The notes below the pieces were generated by a model. The model saw only the letters and a program-made list of their open reading frames with translations, was not told the DNA's origin and searched no databases. This document shows positions 7,732 through 15,888 of a DNA stretch of 64,000 nucleotides, one piece after another. The position numbers and the translations under genes are program-made. The DNA lies in assembly GCF_000403785.1 (NCBI RefSeq), contig NZ_APHJ01000025.1, positions 1 through 64,000 on the forward strand, written 5' to 3'. Source of the stretch: Gillisia sp. CAL575. Its GTDB lineage: Bacteria; Bacteroidota; Bacteroidia; Flavobacteriales; Flavobacteriaceae. Within the stretch, counting starts at the first letter, position 1; every line of letters starts with the position of its first letter.

Positions 7732-10700
7732 TTATAAATTCACTTGTAAATTAAATCCATAGGTTGTTGGAGAAGGCATTTGCCCCATCTCCACTCCGGG
7801 TAAAATGGTATCGCCATTTAAAGCAGCTGTTTCAGGATCGTATATTGGAAAATCTGAGAATACTGCCAGATTTCTACCAAACAGAGAAACATTTATATTC
7901 TGGATGCTGCTATTTTGAAACCACTGCTTCGGGAATTTATATTGTAAACTCACTTCCCTCAGTTTTAAATAGGACGCGTCAAATGAATTGGATTCTACAT
8001 TGGCCCTTCTGTAAAAACGATTATACCAATCCGGTGTGATGGCTTCAGTAGTATTTGGCGAGAAAGAACCATCCTCGTTTAGAACTACACCTTCTCCTAC
8101 GATCACACCTTCTTCCCTGCCTCTAAAAGTGGATTTCAATTTTCCCTGCTGTACCAATTTATGGTGAGTTTGAGAGTAAATAATTCCCCCATATTGACCA
8201 TCAAGTAAAACGTTTAGGGAAATATTCTTATAATTAAAATTATTTTGTAAACCTCCTCGCCAATCCGGACTAGCATCCCCTATATACATAATATCATCTG
8301 GATAAGCCGGCAGACCTCCATCATCATAAACTATTTCTCCTTCAGGAGAACGGACGAATCCTGCTCCATATATCGCAGTTGCAGTACCGCCAACTTTGGC
8401 AATGATTCGTGCCTGTCCTCCTGAACCTATTTCCTGTTGCCCATCTATACCATCGGCCAGTTCTAACACTTTATTCCAATTTCTTGCCCAAGTGAGATTA
8501 GTTGTCCATTTAAATTTATCAGTATTGATGATCTTTGCATTTACTGCTAGTTCTATTCCGCGATTTCTGACCTCTCCAGAATTTAATACTCCCGAACTGT
8601 ATCCTGTGGTAATATCTAATGGTACCGAAATAATCTGGTTTTTAGTGGAGGTTTGATAGACCGTCGCATCAAGGTTAATCCTGTTATTAAGAAGTCGGGC
8701 TTCCACTCCTGTTTCATAACTGGTTGTGATTTCCGGCTTAAAATTGGCATTGTATAGATTGGTAGGCACCACCGCTGAGCTGGGGAATGCATTCTGGCTA
8801 TAATATTTGCTTGTTCTATAAGGATCAGTATCGTTCCCAACCTGAGCATAAGAGAATCGATATTTCAAATAATCTACAGGGCCTGAGAAATTAAAAATTT
8901 CAGAAAGAATTATACTTGTATTTACTGAAGGGTAAAAGAATGAATTGTTTTGGGTAGGCAGAGTACTTGACCAGTCATTTCGACCTGTTAGGTCTAGAAA
9001 AACTCTATCTTTAAATGAAAAAGATGCCAAACCATAAAAACTGTTTATCTTTTTATTTCTATCATAAGTATTAACGATTGGATTATTAACTCCATTTGCA
9101 AGTTTGTAAACATTTGGTACTACCAACCCATCTACTGATGCATCGGTCCGTCGGTATTGATAATCCATTGCATTTCCACCTCCTGAAATTGAATAAGAAA
9201 TGTTTTTGCTGATTTCATCTTCATAAGTTAGCAGGAAATCAGCGTTAACTTCCTGTTTCCAAATATCCTGTGTTTTATAATATCCACGGGAATATCTGTT
9301 AATGCTATAGGGACGTCTTTGTTCCCTATCCTGAAAGTAAGTGTTTAAGGATGTTCTCAACATCAAATTTAATTTTGGTGCCAGTTGAACATTAGAAAAA
9401 ATACTTCCTACCAATTGATTACTGGCCAATGGATTTGTGGCTTCGTAGGCAATTAAATATGGATTATCAATATAAGAGCTAAAAGGTTGAATTTGCTGAA
9501 GATTTTCCTGTCCATCCTGCCAAATAGGTCTCAACCAATCAAGATTTACATTTGGATTCTGGAATATCATAAAGTATGCAATAGATCCATTATTGTAACC
9601 GGTTCCAGGAAGGTTATCGCTACTTCTATTATTATAATTTAAGGTTGATCCCACCTCTATGTTTTCAGAAACTTTATACCTGGCGTTCACTGAAGCGGTA
9701 ATACGTTCAAAACCTGTATTAGGCATAATCCATTCGTTGAGCTGATGCCCAACGGAAACCCGCATCGAACCATTCTCACCACCCCCCTGAAGGGTCACGT
9801 TATTATTAGTGGTAAAACCAGTACGCCAGTAATCCTTTCGGTTATCCTTATTAGGTCTCCATAACTGGCGCTCAAGGGACTGCCCGCCAACTTCTGGATC
9901 ATATTGAAAGTAATATTGTCCATCAAAACGAGGCCCCCAGGCACTACTGGTTCCACCGGTACTATTTCCGTCTTCAGAACCTCCATATGAATAGTAGGGT
10001 TCACCGGCATCATTAAAAGATTTACCCGTTCCCTGTCCATATTCATATTGAAAATCCGGCCAACGTTGGATCACATCTAGGGTGGTACTGGTATTATATG
10101 AAATTCCTAAACTTTTTTGATCTGTACCGGTTTTGGTGGTAATTATCAATGCGCCATTTGCGGCCCGACTCCCATAAAGTGCGGTAGCTCCCGGCCCTTT
10201 TAAAACCGAAACACTTTCTATATCTTCAAGATTAAGGTCTGAAATTCCATTTCCGAAATCTACAGGCGAATCGCCTCCCATATATGCACTGGAAGATCCT
10301 GAAGTAGTCATTTCAGTATTGATTGGTACCCCATCAACTACAATAAGTGCGTAGTTACCATTAGGATTTAGTGAATTATTACCACGCAATGTTATTTGTT
10401 GCGAATTGATTGGACCTGAACCGGTTGAAACAATATTTAAACCGGATACTTTTCCTTTTAAACCTGCGGACCAGTTATTGGGAACCGTCTGGGAAAGATT
10501 CTCAGCGGCAACAGTTTCCTGTGAGAAACCTAATCTTTTTTCTTCTCTTTTTATTCCTAAGGCTGTAACGACAACCTCATTCAGAGAATTAAGATTTTCG
10601 TTTAGTTGTACTTCAATAAAATCTTCATTTTTTACTGCAATTTCCCTGGTTTCAAAGCCCATAAAGGAAATTTCCAGAACTGGAGCTTGACTTGTAACAG

Positions 10701-10956
10701 AAAGACTAAATTCTCCATCGAAATTTGTTTGGGTACCATTATTTGTTCCCTTTATAACTACCGTAGCTCCTGGAAGTGGCAGTCCTTCTCCATCTAAGAC
10801 TCTTCCCCGAACAACCTGCTGATTATTTTGGAAGGAAATTGGATTCATCTCGTTTATTTTAAACGCATATGCCTGAGGTAAGCTTAAAAGAAAGCAGATT
10901 ATAAACACCTGCTTTTTTAATAAAAATCTGATTAAAAATTGTATGTTAGTATTCAT
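7732..10956 (-). CDS. SusC/RagA-type TonB-dependent outer-membrane transporter
   Basis: 1074 residues. A signal peptide covers about 1-32. A carboxypeptidase-D-regulatory-like domain (VVRGRVLDGEGLPLPGATVVIKGT) spans about 47-130. The TonB box region is LNEVVVTALG, the plug is at about 135-275 (KVSGLNIV, LIVVDGVPI, DIESVSVLKGPGATALYGSRAANGALIITTK), and a 22-strand beta-barrel runs to the C-terminus. It imports large ligands across the outer membrane using TonB energy. It is the first gene of the operon. The length is normal for the family and no frameshift is seen. Confidence 0.95.
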   Translation of the reverse strand: MNTNIQFLIRFLLKKQVFIICFLLSLPQAYAFKINEMNPISFQNNQQVVRGRVLDGEGLPLPGATVVIKGTNNGTQTNFDGEFSLSVTSQAPVLEISFMGFETREIAVKNEDFIEVQLNENLNSLNEVVVTALGIKREEKRLGFSQETVAAENLSQTVPNNWSAGLKGKVSGLNIVSTGSGPINSQQITLRGNNSLNPNGNYALIVVDGVPINTEMTTSGSSSAYMGGDSPVDFGNGISDLNLEDIESVSVLKGPGATALYGSRAANGALIITTKTGTDQKSLGISYNTSTTLDVIQRWPDFQYEYGQGTGKSFNDAGEPYYSYGGSEDGNSTGGTSSAWGPRFDGQYYFQYDPEVGGQSLERQLWRPNKDNRKDYWRTGFTTNNNVTLQGGGENGSMRVSVGHQLNEWIMPNTGFERITASVNARYKVSENIEVGSTLNYNNRSSDNLPGTGYNNGSIAYFMIFQNPNVNLDWLRPIWQDGQENLQQIQPFSSYIDNPYLIAYEATNPLASNQLVGSIFSNVQLAPKLNLMLRTSLNTYFQDREQRRPYSINRYSRGYYKTQDIWKQEVNADFLLTYEDEISKNISYSISGGGNAMDYQYRRTDASVDGLVVPNVYKLANGVNNPIVNTYDRNKKINSFYGLASFSFKDRVFLDLTGRNDWSSTLPTQNNSFFYPSVNTSIILSEIFNFSGPVDYLKYRFSYAQVGNDTDPYRTSKYYSQNAFPSSAVVPTNLYNANFKPEITTSYETGVEARLLNNRINLDATVYQTSTKNQIISVPLDITTGYSSGVLNSGEVRNRGIELAVNAKIINTDKFKWTTNLTWARNWNKVLELADGIDGQQEIGSGGQARIIAKVGGTATAIYGAGFVRSPEGEIVYDDGGLPAYPDDIMYIGDASPDWRGGLQNNFNYKNISLNVLLDGQYGGIIYSQTHHKLVQQGKLKSTFRGREEGVIVGEGVVLNEDGSFSPNTTEAITPDWYNRFYRRANVESNSFDASYLKLREVSLQYKFPKQWFQNSSIQNINVSLFGRNLAVFSDFPIYDPETAALNGDTILPGVEMGQMPSPTTYGFNLQVNL

Positions 10957-11002
10957 TACAATTTGGCTATAAAATTAATTTTTTTAGTCTAAGTTTTGGC
11001 TA

Positions 11003-11037
11003 AGCCCATTCTGGTGCAACAGAATGGGCTGTTTTTT
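11003..11037 (+). terminator. strong hairpin upstream of susC, T-run on the plus strand
   Basis: The 11-bp arms AGCCCATTCTG (11003-11013) and CAGAATGGGCT (11020-11030) are followed on the plus strand by GTTTTTTT. Read as a plus-strand terminator it has no obvious gene upstream. Read on the minus strand it lies only 47 bp before the susC start, within the likely 5' leader. It may be a relic, an antisense terminator or a leader structure. Confidence 0.55.
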
Positions 11038-11698
11038 TGGCTAATTCATGGCTAGAGATCTAATCTTATATGTAGGGGTTTTAATTATGCTGTAGGTTCT
11101 TTGTAATCGTAGATTTTAATTTTAAAATGCTTTTACAAATAAAAGGGATTACAATGGAGTACCTTCCTTTTCTTACTTTAAGAATGGTTTAAGTAAACAT
11201 TAAATCCAGGAATAAAGGGGTTTTCCAGGGTTTTTAGCGCTGTTTTGATAGAATATTATTATATAATTGAGGTATTTCCTCCTCAAAATAAAATCTCATA
11301 ACCTTAACATAAAGGATGGGGTACAAAGTTTAAGCTATAGTTAAATTTTTATGCCTTAATACCTTAACTATTTTAATAAAAACTATTTACTTATTGTATC
11401 CGGAGCGTTTTCCATTTTTCCCTTCTTTTTCTTGCTTCTGAATATTTTTCCTTGCATTCAATTCATTTACTTCCCGCAGTGCCGTCGCTGTTACCATTTT
11501 CCGTTGCATCCTTTACGGAATTTAGAATTAGGATAGGCCGTAGGTTCTCCCTTTCTTCAAAAGCACAAGTATTTTCAGGCCGGCTAACTTCTTAATTCCG
11601 TTTCTTCTTATTACGCTACTTCTAGTCACTTTGTAGAAACTATAAATTTTACATTATTAGCCAAGATTACCACACAAACTCCAGTAATCAGTGAAGGG
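11038..11698. other. 660-bp stretch without a clear gene
   Basis: This AT-rich DNA lies between susC and the small frame at 11699. It must contain the promoter of the susCD operon, but I cannot fix its elements. The only coding trace is a 40-codon minus-strand frame listed separately. Confidence 0.5.
11387..11509 (-). CDS. possible 40-residue basic peptide, likely a gene remnant
   Basis: A minus-strand frame from ATG 11509 to TAA 11387 encodes a very polar, lysine- and asparagine-rich chain (MQRKMVTATALREVNELNARK, then repeated EK/GK). It resembles the tail of a larger charged protein such as a mobilization or plasmid protein, but I recognise no family. A stop lies just before the ATG. Probably a fragment. 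Confidence 0.25.
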   Translation of the reverse strand: MQRKMVTATALREVNELNARKNIQKQEKEGKNGKRSGYNK

Positions 11699-11908
11699 AT
11701 GTATGCTTATTTTGACAATAATGCAAGTTACTTTTTAACTGGTGCCAAATATGATGGAGTAGCTGATATGATCCAGTACTCAGCTGATATATCTTTCAGT
11801 ACTTTATATCGAGGTGTTATTGAGGATATACAGGATAGAACATTCTATATCAGAAATAAAAACATTTCTGATATAGAAACTCAATTAAGCAATCCGAAAT
11901 ACAATTAA
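11699..11908 (+). CDS. hypothetical short protein, possibly a 5'-truncated gene
   Basis: The 69 residues (MYAYFDNNASYFLTGAKYDGVADMIQYSADISFSTLYRGVIEDIQ...) have normal protein composition. The open frame continues upstream of the ATG (FVETINFTLLAKITTQTPVISEG) without a start codon, which suggests a lost N-terminus. It precedes the M50-like gene by 87 bp on the same strand. I recognise no domain. Confidence 0.35.
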   Translation: MYAYFDNNASYFLTGAKYDGVADMIQYSADISFSTLYRGVIEDIQDRTFYIRNKNISDIETQLSNPKYN

Positions 11909-11995
11909 AAAAAATCAATATTGAGTTATGGAAGTTCGAAAAAGCTTCCATAACTTTTCTATTCTTAAAATGTGATTACAATTAGACAACAATAA

Positions 11996-12694
11996 ATGGT
12001 TAGAAAATTTTTAAAATTTGTTTTCGCTTTCATTCTATTTGTTATAATTGGAACACACACCCATGAATTAGGTCATCTGTTTGTAGCTGAACTATTAGGA
12101 TATAAAACTACCTTACATTTCGCTAGTATTGACTATGATAGTTCCAAATTGAATAATGAATTGGATAGTATTTATATTCAAAATAAAATTGAAATTGAAG
12201 CTGGTAAATATTTTGAGGAGAAGGAGTTGTTCGAAAGAAAATTAGAGAAATTAAATTATGATAGTTTCCTAGTTACCTTAGGTGGCCCATTACAGACAAT
12301 ACTTACTGGTTTTTTTGGCTTATTATTGATTTCAACACGATCGAAAAAAATTAAAAAGAGTGGTTTTAGTTCAATCGACTGGATCTCAGTTTTTCTATCT
12401 TTATTCTGGCTTCGTGAAATTTATGTTTTATTTCATTCCTTTTTGTATGAAATGGTTTTTAAAGAAGGTAATTATTTCGGGGGTGATGAGAGATACATTT
12501 CAGAATACTTCGGTTTACACCCTAGCGTAGTTCCTATTGGCCTTGCTTTGATTGGATTTGCTGTAGCTACTTATATACTATTTTACTATATCCCTAAAAA
12601 ATATCAATCCGTATTTATAATGTCAGGTTGCTTGGGAGGTATTGTGGGTATTGCTGTATGGTATTTTCTTTTGGGTCCAATACTTTTACCTTAA
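11996..12694 (+). CDS. M50-like (site-2-protease type) membrane metallopeptidase
   Basis: 232 residues. The first membrane helix ends in HTHELGH, putting the zinc motif HExxH at 23-27 in the membrane, as in M50 proteases. A loop of about 45 residues follows, then VTLGGPLQTILTGFFGLLL near 95-115 (the GGP turn facing the active site), and then FGGDERYISEYFGL near 160-173, whose Asp could be the third ligand. Two more helices close the protein. Such enzymes cut membrane-anchored substrates or small inner-membrane proteins. It is shorter than typical M50 proteins and has no PDZ or CBS domain. The substrate is unknown, and it sits in the island's accessory part. Confidence 0.65.
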   Translation: MVRKFLKFVFAFILFVIIGTHTHELGHLFVAELLGYKTTLHFASIDYDSSKLNNELDSIYIQNKIEIEAGKYFEEKELFERKLEKLNYDSFLVTLGGPLQTILTGFFGLLLISTRSKKIKKSGFSSIDWISVFLSLFWLREIYVLFHSFLYEMVFKEGNYFGGDERYISEYFGLHPSVVPIGLALIGFAVATYILFYYIPKKYQSVFIMSGCLGGIVGIAVWYFLLGPILLP

Positions 12695-12734
12695 TATTAT
12701 TATCAATTATTAGTAGTATATATATAAAACTACA

Positions 12735-12830
12735 TTAAAAACCCAAATAGTTTTCCGTGAAATAGGTAATAGGTTTTTCCCAAACTAATTGATATAATTC
12801 TTCTCTGGTAAATTCTATTTTGATAGCCAT
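12735..12830 (-). pseudogene. N-terminal fragment of a TREELYxLVW-type DNA-binding protein
   Basis: A 31-codon frame encodes MAIKIEFTREELYQLVWEKP followed by a divergent tail. The TREELY(E/Q)LVW..P opening is, to my knowledge, the conserved start of a family of small HTH-like proteins that continue with a GLSDVGLAK-type helix. That continuation is absent here, so I read it as a truncated copy. Confidence 0.4.
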
Positions 12831-13096
12831 GATAATCTACTTTTTAAATTAATTACATGCTAGTTAAATTTTGATAAGTAATTTAGATGAGAATTTAATA
12901 TTTTTACTATTTAGTTGATGATCGCGGTTAAGGAGCGGCTAACACCTAGTAGATGTACGTGTCTGCAACTGCTTATAAGAACAGCGTAATCTGATATGAA
13001 TCTCCAAGCAAAATCTCGGTATTTCTGGAATTTGTTTCAGTATTTTTATTTCGACTAAGTTTACAATGTATCCGTGTCATCTATAAAACCGACTAC

Positions 13097-14182
13097 TTAA
13101 GAATTTTCTAACACCTCCATCAACCTAAAATTAAGATACAGTTTTTCTTTTCCAACCTTTTCTGAGGTTAAGAATCCCGCTCCTTCTAATTCATTTAAAT
13201 AATTTCCTACAGTTTTTGGGGTTCCTAAATCAGCGTCTATTAAATACTGACGTTTTGTGTAGGGAAGTTTAAAGAGTATTTCTATTAAATCTTTAGAATA
13301 AACTTTTGGTAGATCCGACTTTACTTCTTCAGTAAAGGTTATCATCAATTGATTTACTTGATTTAATAAAGTTAATCCCTTATTTGCTGTAAATAAGATC
13401 ATTTCTAGCATATATAAGATCCATTCTTCCCAATCTCCCTTTTCGGTTACATTACGTAATTTATTGTAGTATTCTTTTTTATTTTTAATGATATATTCAC
13501 TTAGATATATTGCAGGAATATCTAAAAGTTTTTCAATTTTTAAATAGAGGAGAAGTAGAATACGTCCTGTTCGCCCATTTCCATCAGTAAATGGATGTAT
13601 CGCTTCAAACTGATAGTGGATTAAAGCCATTTTTATTAATGGATCAATGGTATCTCTTTCATTGATAAATTTTTCAAGATTAGCTAATTTATCTCTCAGA
13701 ATGGTTTCTCCCGAAGGCGGAGTATATATGATTTCCCCTTCTGTGTTTTTAAGAGTAGTGCCAGGCGTAGTTCTTATACCAGCTGTGTTTTTCTTTATAC
13801 TTTGTACAATCTCAATACACAAATTGGTAGTGATAAAAGGTCTTTTTTCAATAGACTCTAAGCCTTGCCATAATGCCTCTTTATAACTTATAACCTCCTT
13901 TGTAGCGGAGTTGTTATATTTTTTATCTGCAACAATAGCTTTATACAAATCGTCATTTGTTGTGATTATATTTTCTATTTCAGAACTCGCTTTGGCTTCT
14001 TGTAAATGGATAGTATCTAGAAACAATGTTGGATTAGGTAAGCTGATGAGCATACCATTCAATTGTGCTAATGCTCTACTGGCTTCGATTGTTTTTCGAA
14101 GCACTTTGGTGGTTTCTAATATACCATCTGGTGGTAGTAAGGGTAAATTATTATATGGCTTACTTCTATTAAAATTTGTCAT
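13097..14182 (-). CDS. Fic family AMP-transferase with C-terminal winged helix
   Basis: 361 residues. The Fic_N-type N-terminus carries the inhibitory motif SSEIEN at 66-71, matching (S/T)xxxE(G/N), the class II (N-terminal) arrangement. The Fic core holds the full catalytic motif HPFTDGNGRTGR at 196-207. Residues of about 290-360 look like a winged helix (KRQYLIDADLGTPKTVGNYLNELEGAGFL). Fic enzymes usually transfer AMP from ATP to protein hydroxyls. With both the active motif and the inhibitory Glu intact it should be a self-restrained enzyme. No separate antitoxin is adjacent. The winged helix and the repeated palindromes upstream suggest autoregulation. Confidence 0.9.
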   Translation of the reverse strand: MTNFNRSKPYNNLPLLPPDGILETTKVLRKTIEASRALAQLNGMLISLPNPTLFLDTIHLQEAKASSEIENIITTNDDLYKAIVADKKYNNSATKEVISYKEALWQGLESIEKRPFITTNLCIEIVQSIKKNTAGIRTTPGTTLKNTEGEIIYTPPSGETILRDKLANLEKFINERDTIDPLIKMALIHYQFEAIHPFTDGNGRTGRILLLLYLKIEKLLDIPAIYLSEYIIKNKKEYYNKLRNVTEKGDWEEWILYMLEMILFTANKGLTLLNQVNQLMITFTEEVKSDLPKVYSKDLIEILFKLPYTKRQYLIDADLGTPKTVGNYLNELEGAGFLTSEKVGKEKLYLNFRLMEVLENS

Positions 14183-14192
14183 TAGTATAAGA

Positions 14193-14280
14193 GTAAAATT
14201 TACTTTCGTTCCCTAAACAAGGGTAAATATAGCTAAAATTTACCTTCGTTTGGATGATAGGAGTAAATATTACCTTTGTT
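14193..14280 (-). promoter_or_regulatory. three 18-bp repeats with palindromic cores upstream of fic
   Basis: GTAAAATTTACTTTCGTT (14193-14210), CTAAAATTTACCTTCGTT (14233-14250) and GTAAATATTACCTTTGTT (14263-14280) share a palindromic GTAAAWWTTAC core and a YTTYGTT tail. The offsets are 40 and 30 bp. The nearest site starts 10 bp from the fic start. This looks like a multi-site operator, probably bound by the Fic protein's own winged helix or by an unlinked regulator. Confidence 0.6.
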
Positions 14281-15108
14281 GAAACTTGAAACCCGCTCCA
14301 GCACATTTCCACTCCACTACATTTCGGGAAAAGCGCTTCACTAAAATGTCTTGAACCCAATTCCAAAATCCTGATGAACCATTTAAGTATCAATTTCTAT
14401 TTTGATGCAATAGGGTAGAAGGAAGATTCTTTTTTCGTCTTGATTTTGCAATTGAGTTCGCTAGATCCTGCTGCATTGGAAATTTATATTTTCAATATTT
14501 AGTGATCAATATTATCTGAAACTTATTCTCTTCAAAGTCTCTCGGTACCTTTCCAATATAAAATAAAAAATTCAAAATTAAACGGACTGCATAAACCACG
14601 TTGTTATTTATAAGTCCTTTATTAATTCTGAATTTTTAAAATCAGCTATTGGAAAGGTAACAGCGAGGGCTCTATAGGAAGTAAATTAGATATGCAGACT
14701 TTATAGAATTTTGATAACGTTAATGAAGTTTATAACAATGTTATTTTCCTTTTCTGGAAAGGAAAACGCTCAAGATATAAAAAGTAAATGTTGGATTTTA
14801 ATATTCCAAATAGCTGCAAAATACCACAAATAATATGGCTTGAAAATTGACGTTTTTAAGTGAGTTTTTAGATTGTTTGCAGTTTTTAAGGTTCTCATTA
14901 AAAGAGCGATAGCGAATAAAAATGAGTAGCAAGAGGGTAACACGCTACGCGATGTTATAACACTCATTTTTGTATGCAAATACCTAATAATCAGTTAATT
15001 GTGACGATAAAATAATTTAGGTATGTTTTCATTTTTGCGACAAAATTAGAGAAACAGTCCGCCTAATACTATAAACACTGGTATGAGTTATCCTAATTTC
15101 CTAAAATA
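14281..15108. other. about 830 bp without a supported gene
   Basis: AT-rich sequence with many stops in all frames. It holds one long imperfect inverted repeat (14541-14666, listed separately), a short minus-strand frame that is not protein-like, and the promoter region of the mobilization gene at 15109. Confidence 0.5.
14541..14666. repeat. long imperfect inverted repeat, MITE-like
   Basis: The left arm (14541-14582) and right arm (14622-14666) are largely complementary: TACCTTTCCAATA against TATTGGAAAGGTAA, and AAAAAATTCAAAATTAA against TTAATTCTGAATTTTTA, flanked by CTCGG and GCGAG. The loop is about 40 bp with a small CGGAC/GTCC pairing of its own. There are no coding frames. It could be a miniature transposable element or an RNA with a long stem. 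Confidence 0.4.
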
Positions 15109-15444
15109 ATGACCATGAGTAAGAGATTTTCAAGAATTAATTTTCATGCCCAAACCGTGGAACGGTTTAAAAAATATGCCATACAGAATGATACCAATTA
15201 CACCGAAACAATGGAAGCTATTCTGGACTTTTTTGAGAAGTATCGTATCAATCCCTTTGTGCCATTTGATGATTCCGTTCAGAGTTTGAAAGTGCTGATA
15301 AATAAAAGAATGGATGCAGTAGAAAGTATCTTGAGAAAAATGGAAGCGGAGCAAACCATACCAACCAAACAAATGTTGGATCGGTTGTTTAAATGGGAAG
15401 AAAGTAAAAAGCCATTAATTCTTGAGAAAAAACAAAATAATTAA
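15109..15444 (+). CDS. BfmA/BtgA-type mobilization protein
   Basis: 111 residues. It opens with KRFSRINFHAQTVERFKKYA, a ribbon-helix-helix-like start, followed by YTETMEAILDFFEKY and VQSLKVLINKRMDAVESILRKMEAEQTIPTKQMLDRLF. This order is what I know from the BfmA/BtgA family of Bacteroidota mobilizable elements, which act as accessory relaxosome proteins at oriT. The relaxase gene that normally follows is absent; 445 bp of non-coding DNA come next. The element therefore seems to have lost its relaxase. ATG at 15109 is used, but Met3 is equally possible. Confidence 0.75.
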   Translation: MTMSKRFSRINFHAQTVERFKKYAIQNDTNYTETMEAILDFFEKYRINPFVPFDDSVQSLKVLINKRMDAVESILRKMEAEQTIPTKQMLDRLFKWEESKKPLILEKKQNN

Positions 15445-15888
15445 AGTTTTAAAAATTTGTAAAACACTACAAAACAGACTAAATTTCACGAAATGGATTA
15501 ACCATTTGCAAACGGAAATTTAAGGCTTTTTAAGCGAGTTTTTCTTTTCTAAAGTACAAATACGGGTTGAAGAAGAAAAGCTTTAAATTTTGAGCTAAAA
15601 ATTGCTTTAAAAATGACATCTTTAACTAACTCATTCCATACTTTTTTCAGTTTACCAAATAAATAAAAAAATAATGGCCTGCCTGCCCTTCGGTTTTATA
15701 TGTTTATTTGTTTTATATAGTTTATATTTAGATACCAGTGCTTGTCCACTGATGGGACGGTGCCGGTACAGGACTTGTACACACATGGGACAGTAGCGTA
15801 CCATTGCCAGTCCAAATAGGGTACAACTGATGGGACTACTAATTGAATTCAAATAGTTTCAAATTAAATGATTAACATGAGCTAATTT
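15445..15888. other. non-coding stretch between mobilization and integrase genes
   Basis: 444 bp with no supported frame, including the three 18-bp repeats at 15741-15836. It occupies the place where a relaxase gene or an oriT would be expected. Confidence 0.5.
15741..15836 (+). repeat. three 18-bp GATGGGAC repeats, possible oriT or integrase arm sites
   Basis: CTTGTCCACTGATGGGAC (15741-15758), CTTGTACACACATGGGAC (15774-15791) and GGGTACAACTGATGGGAC (15819-15836) repeat in the same orientation at 33- and 45-bp offsets. The surrounding DNA is GC-richer than its neighbours. The place between a mobilization gene and the integrase 3' end suggests protein-binding iterons. Confidence 0.5.

Noticed and set aside
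14193-14280. CRISPR-like spacing of the three fic-upstream repeats
   Set aside because: Only three 18-bp copies, unequal 22- and 12-bp gaps, no cas gene. An operator is the better reading.
11996-15444. Possible multi-gene defence island (M50, Fic, mobilization)
   Set aside because: The genes are on different strands, separated by decayed DNA, and no known defence effector pair or sensor is present. Co-function is not supported.
15741-15836. CRISPR array or coding repeat at the GATGGGAC motifs
   Set aside because: Three short copies with unequal spacing. The 66-residue minus-strand frame across them has no protein features.
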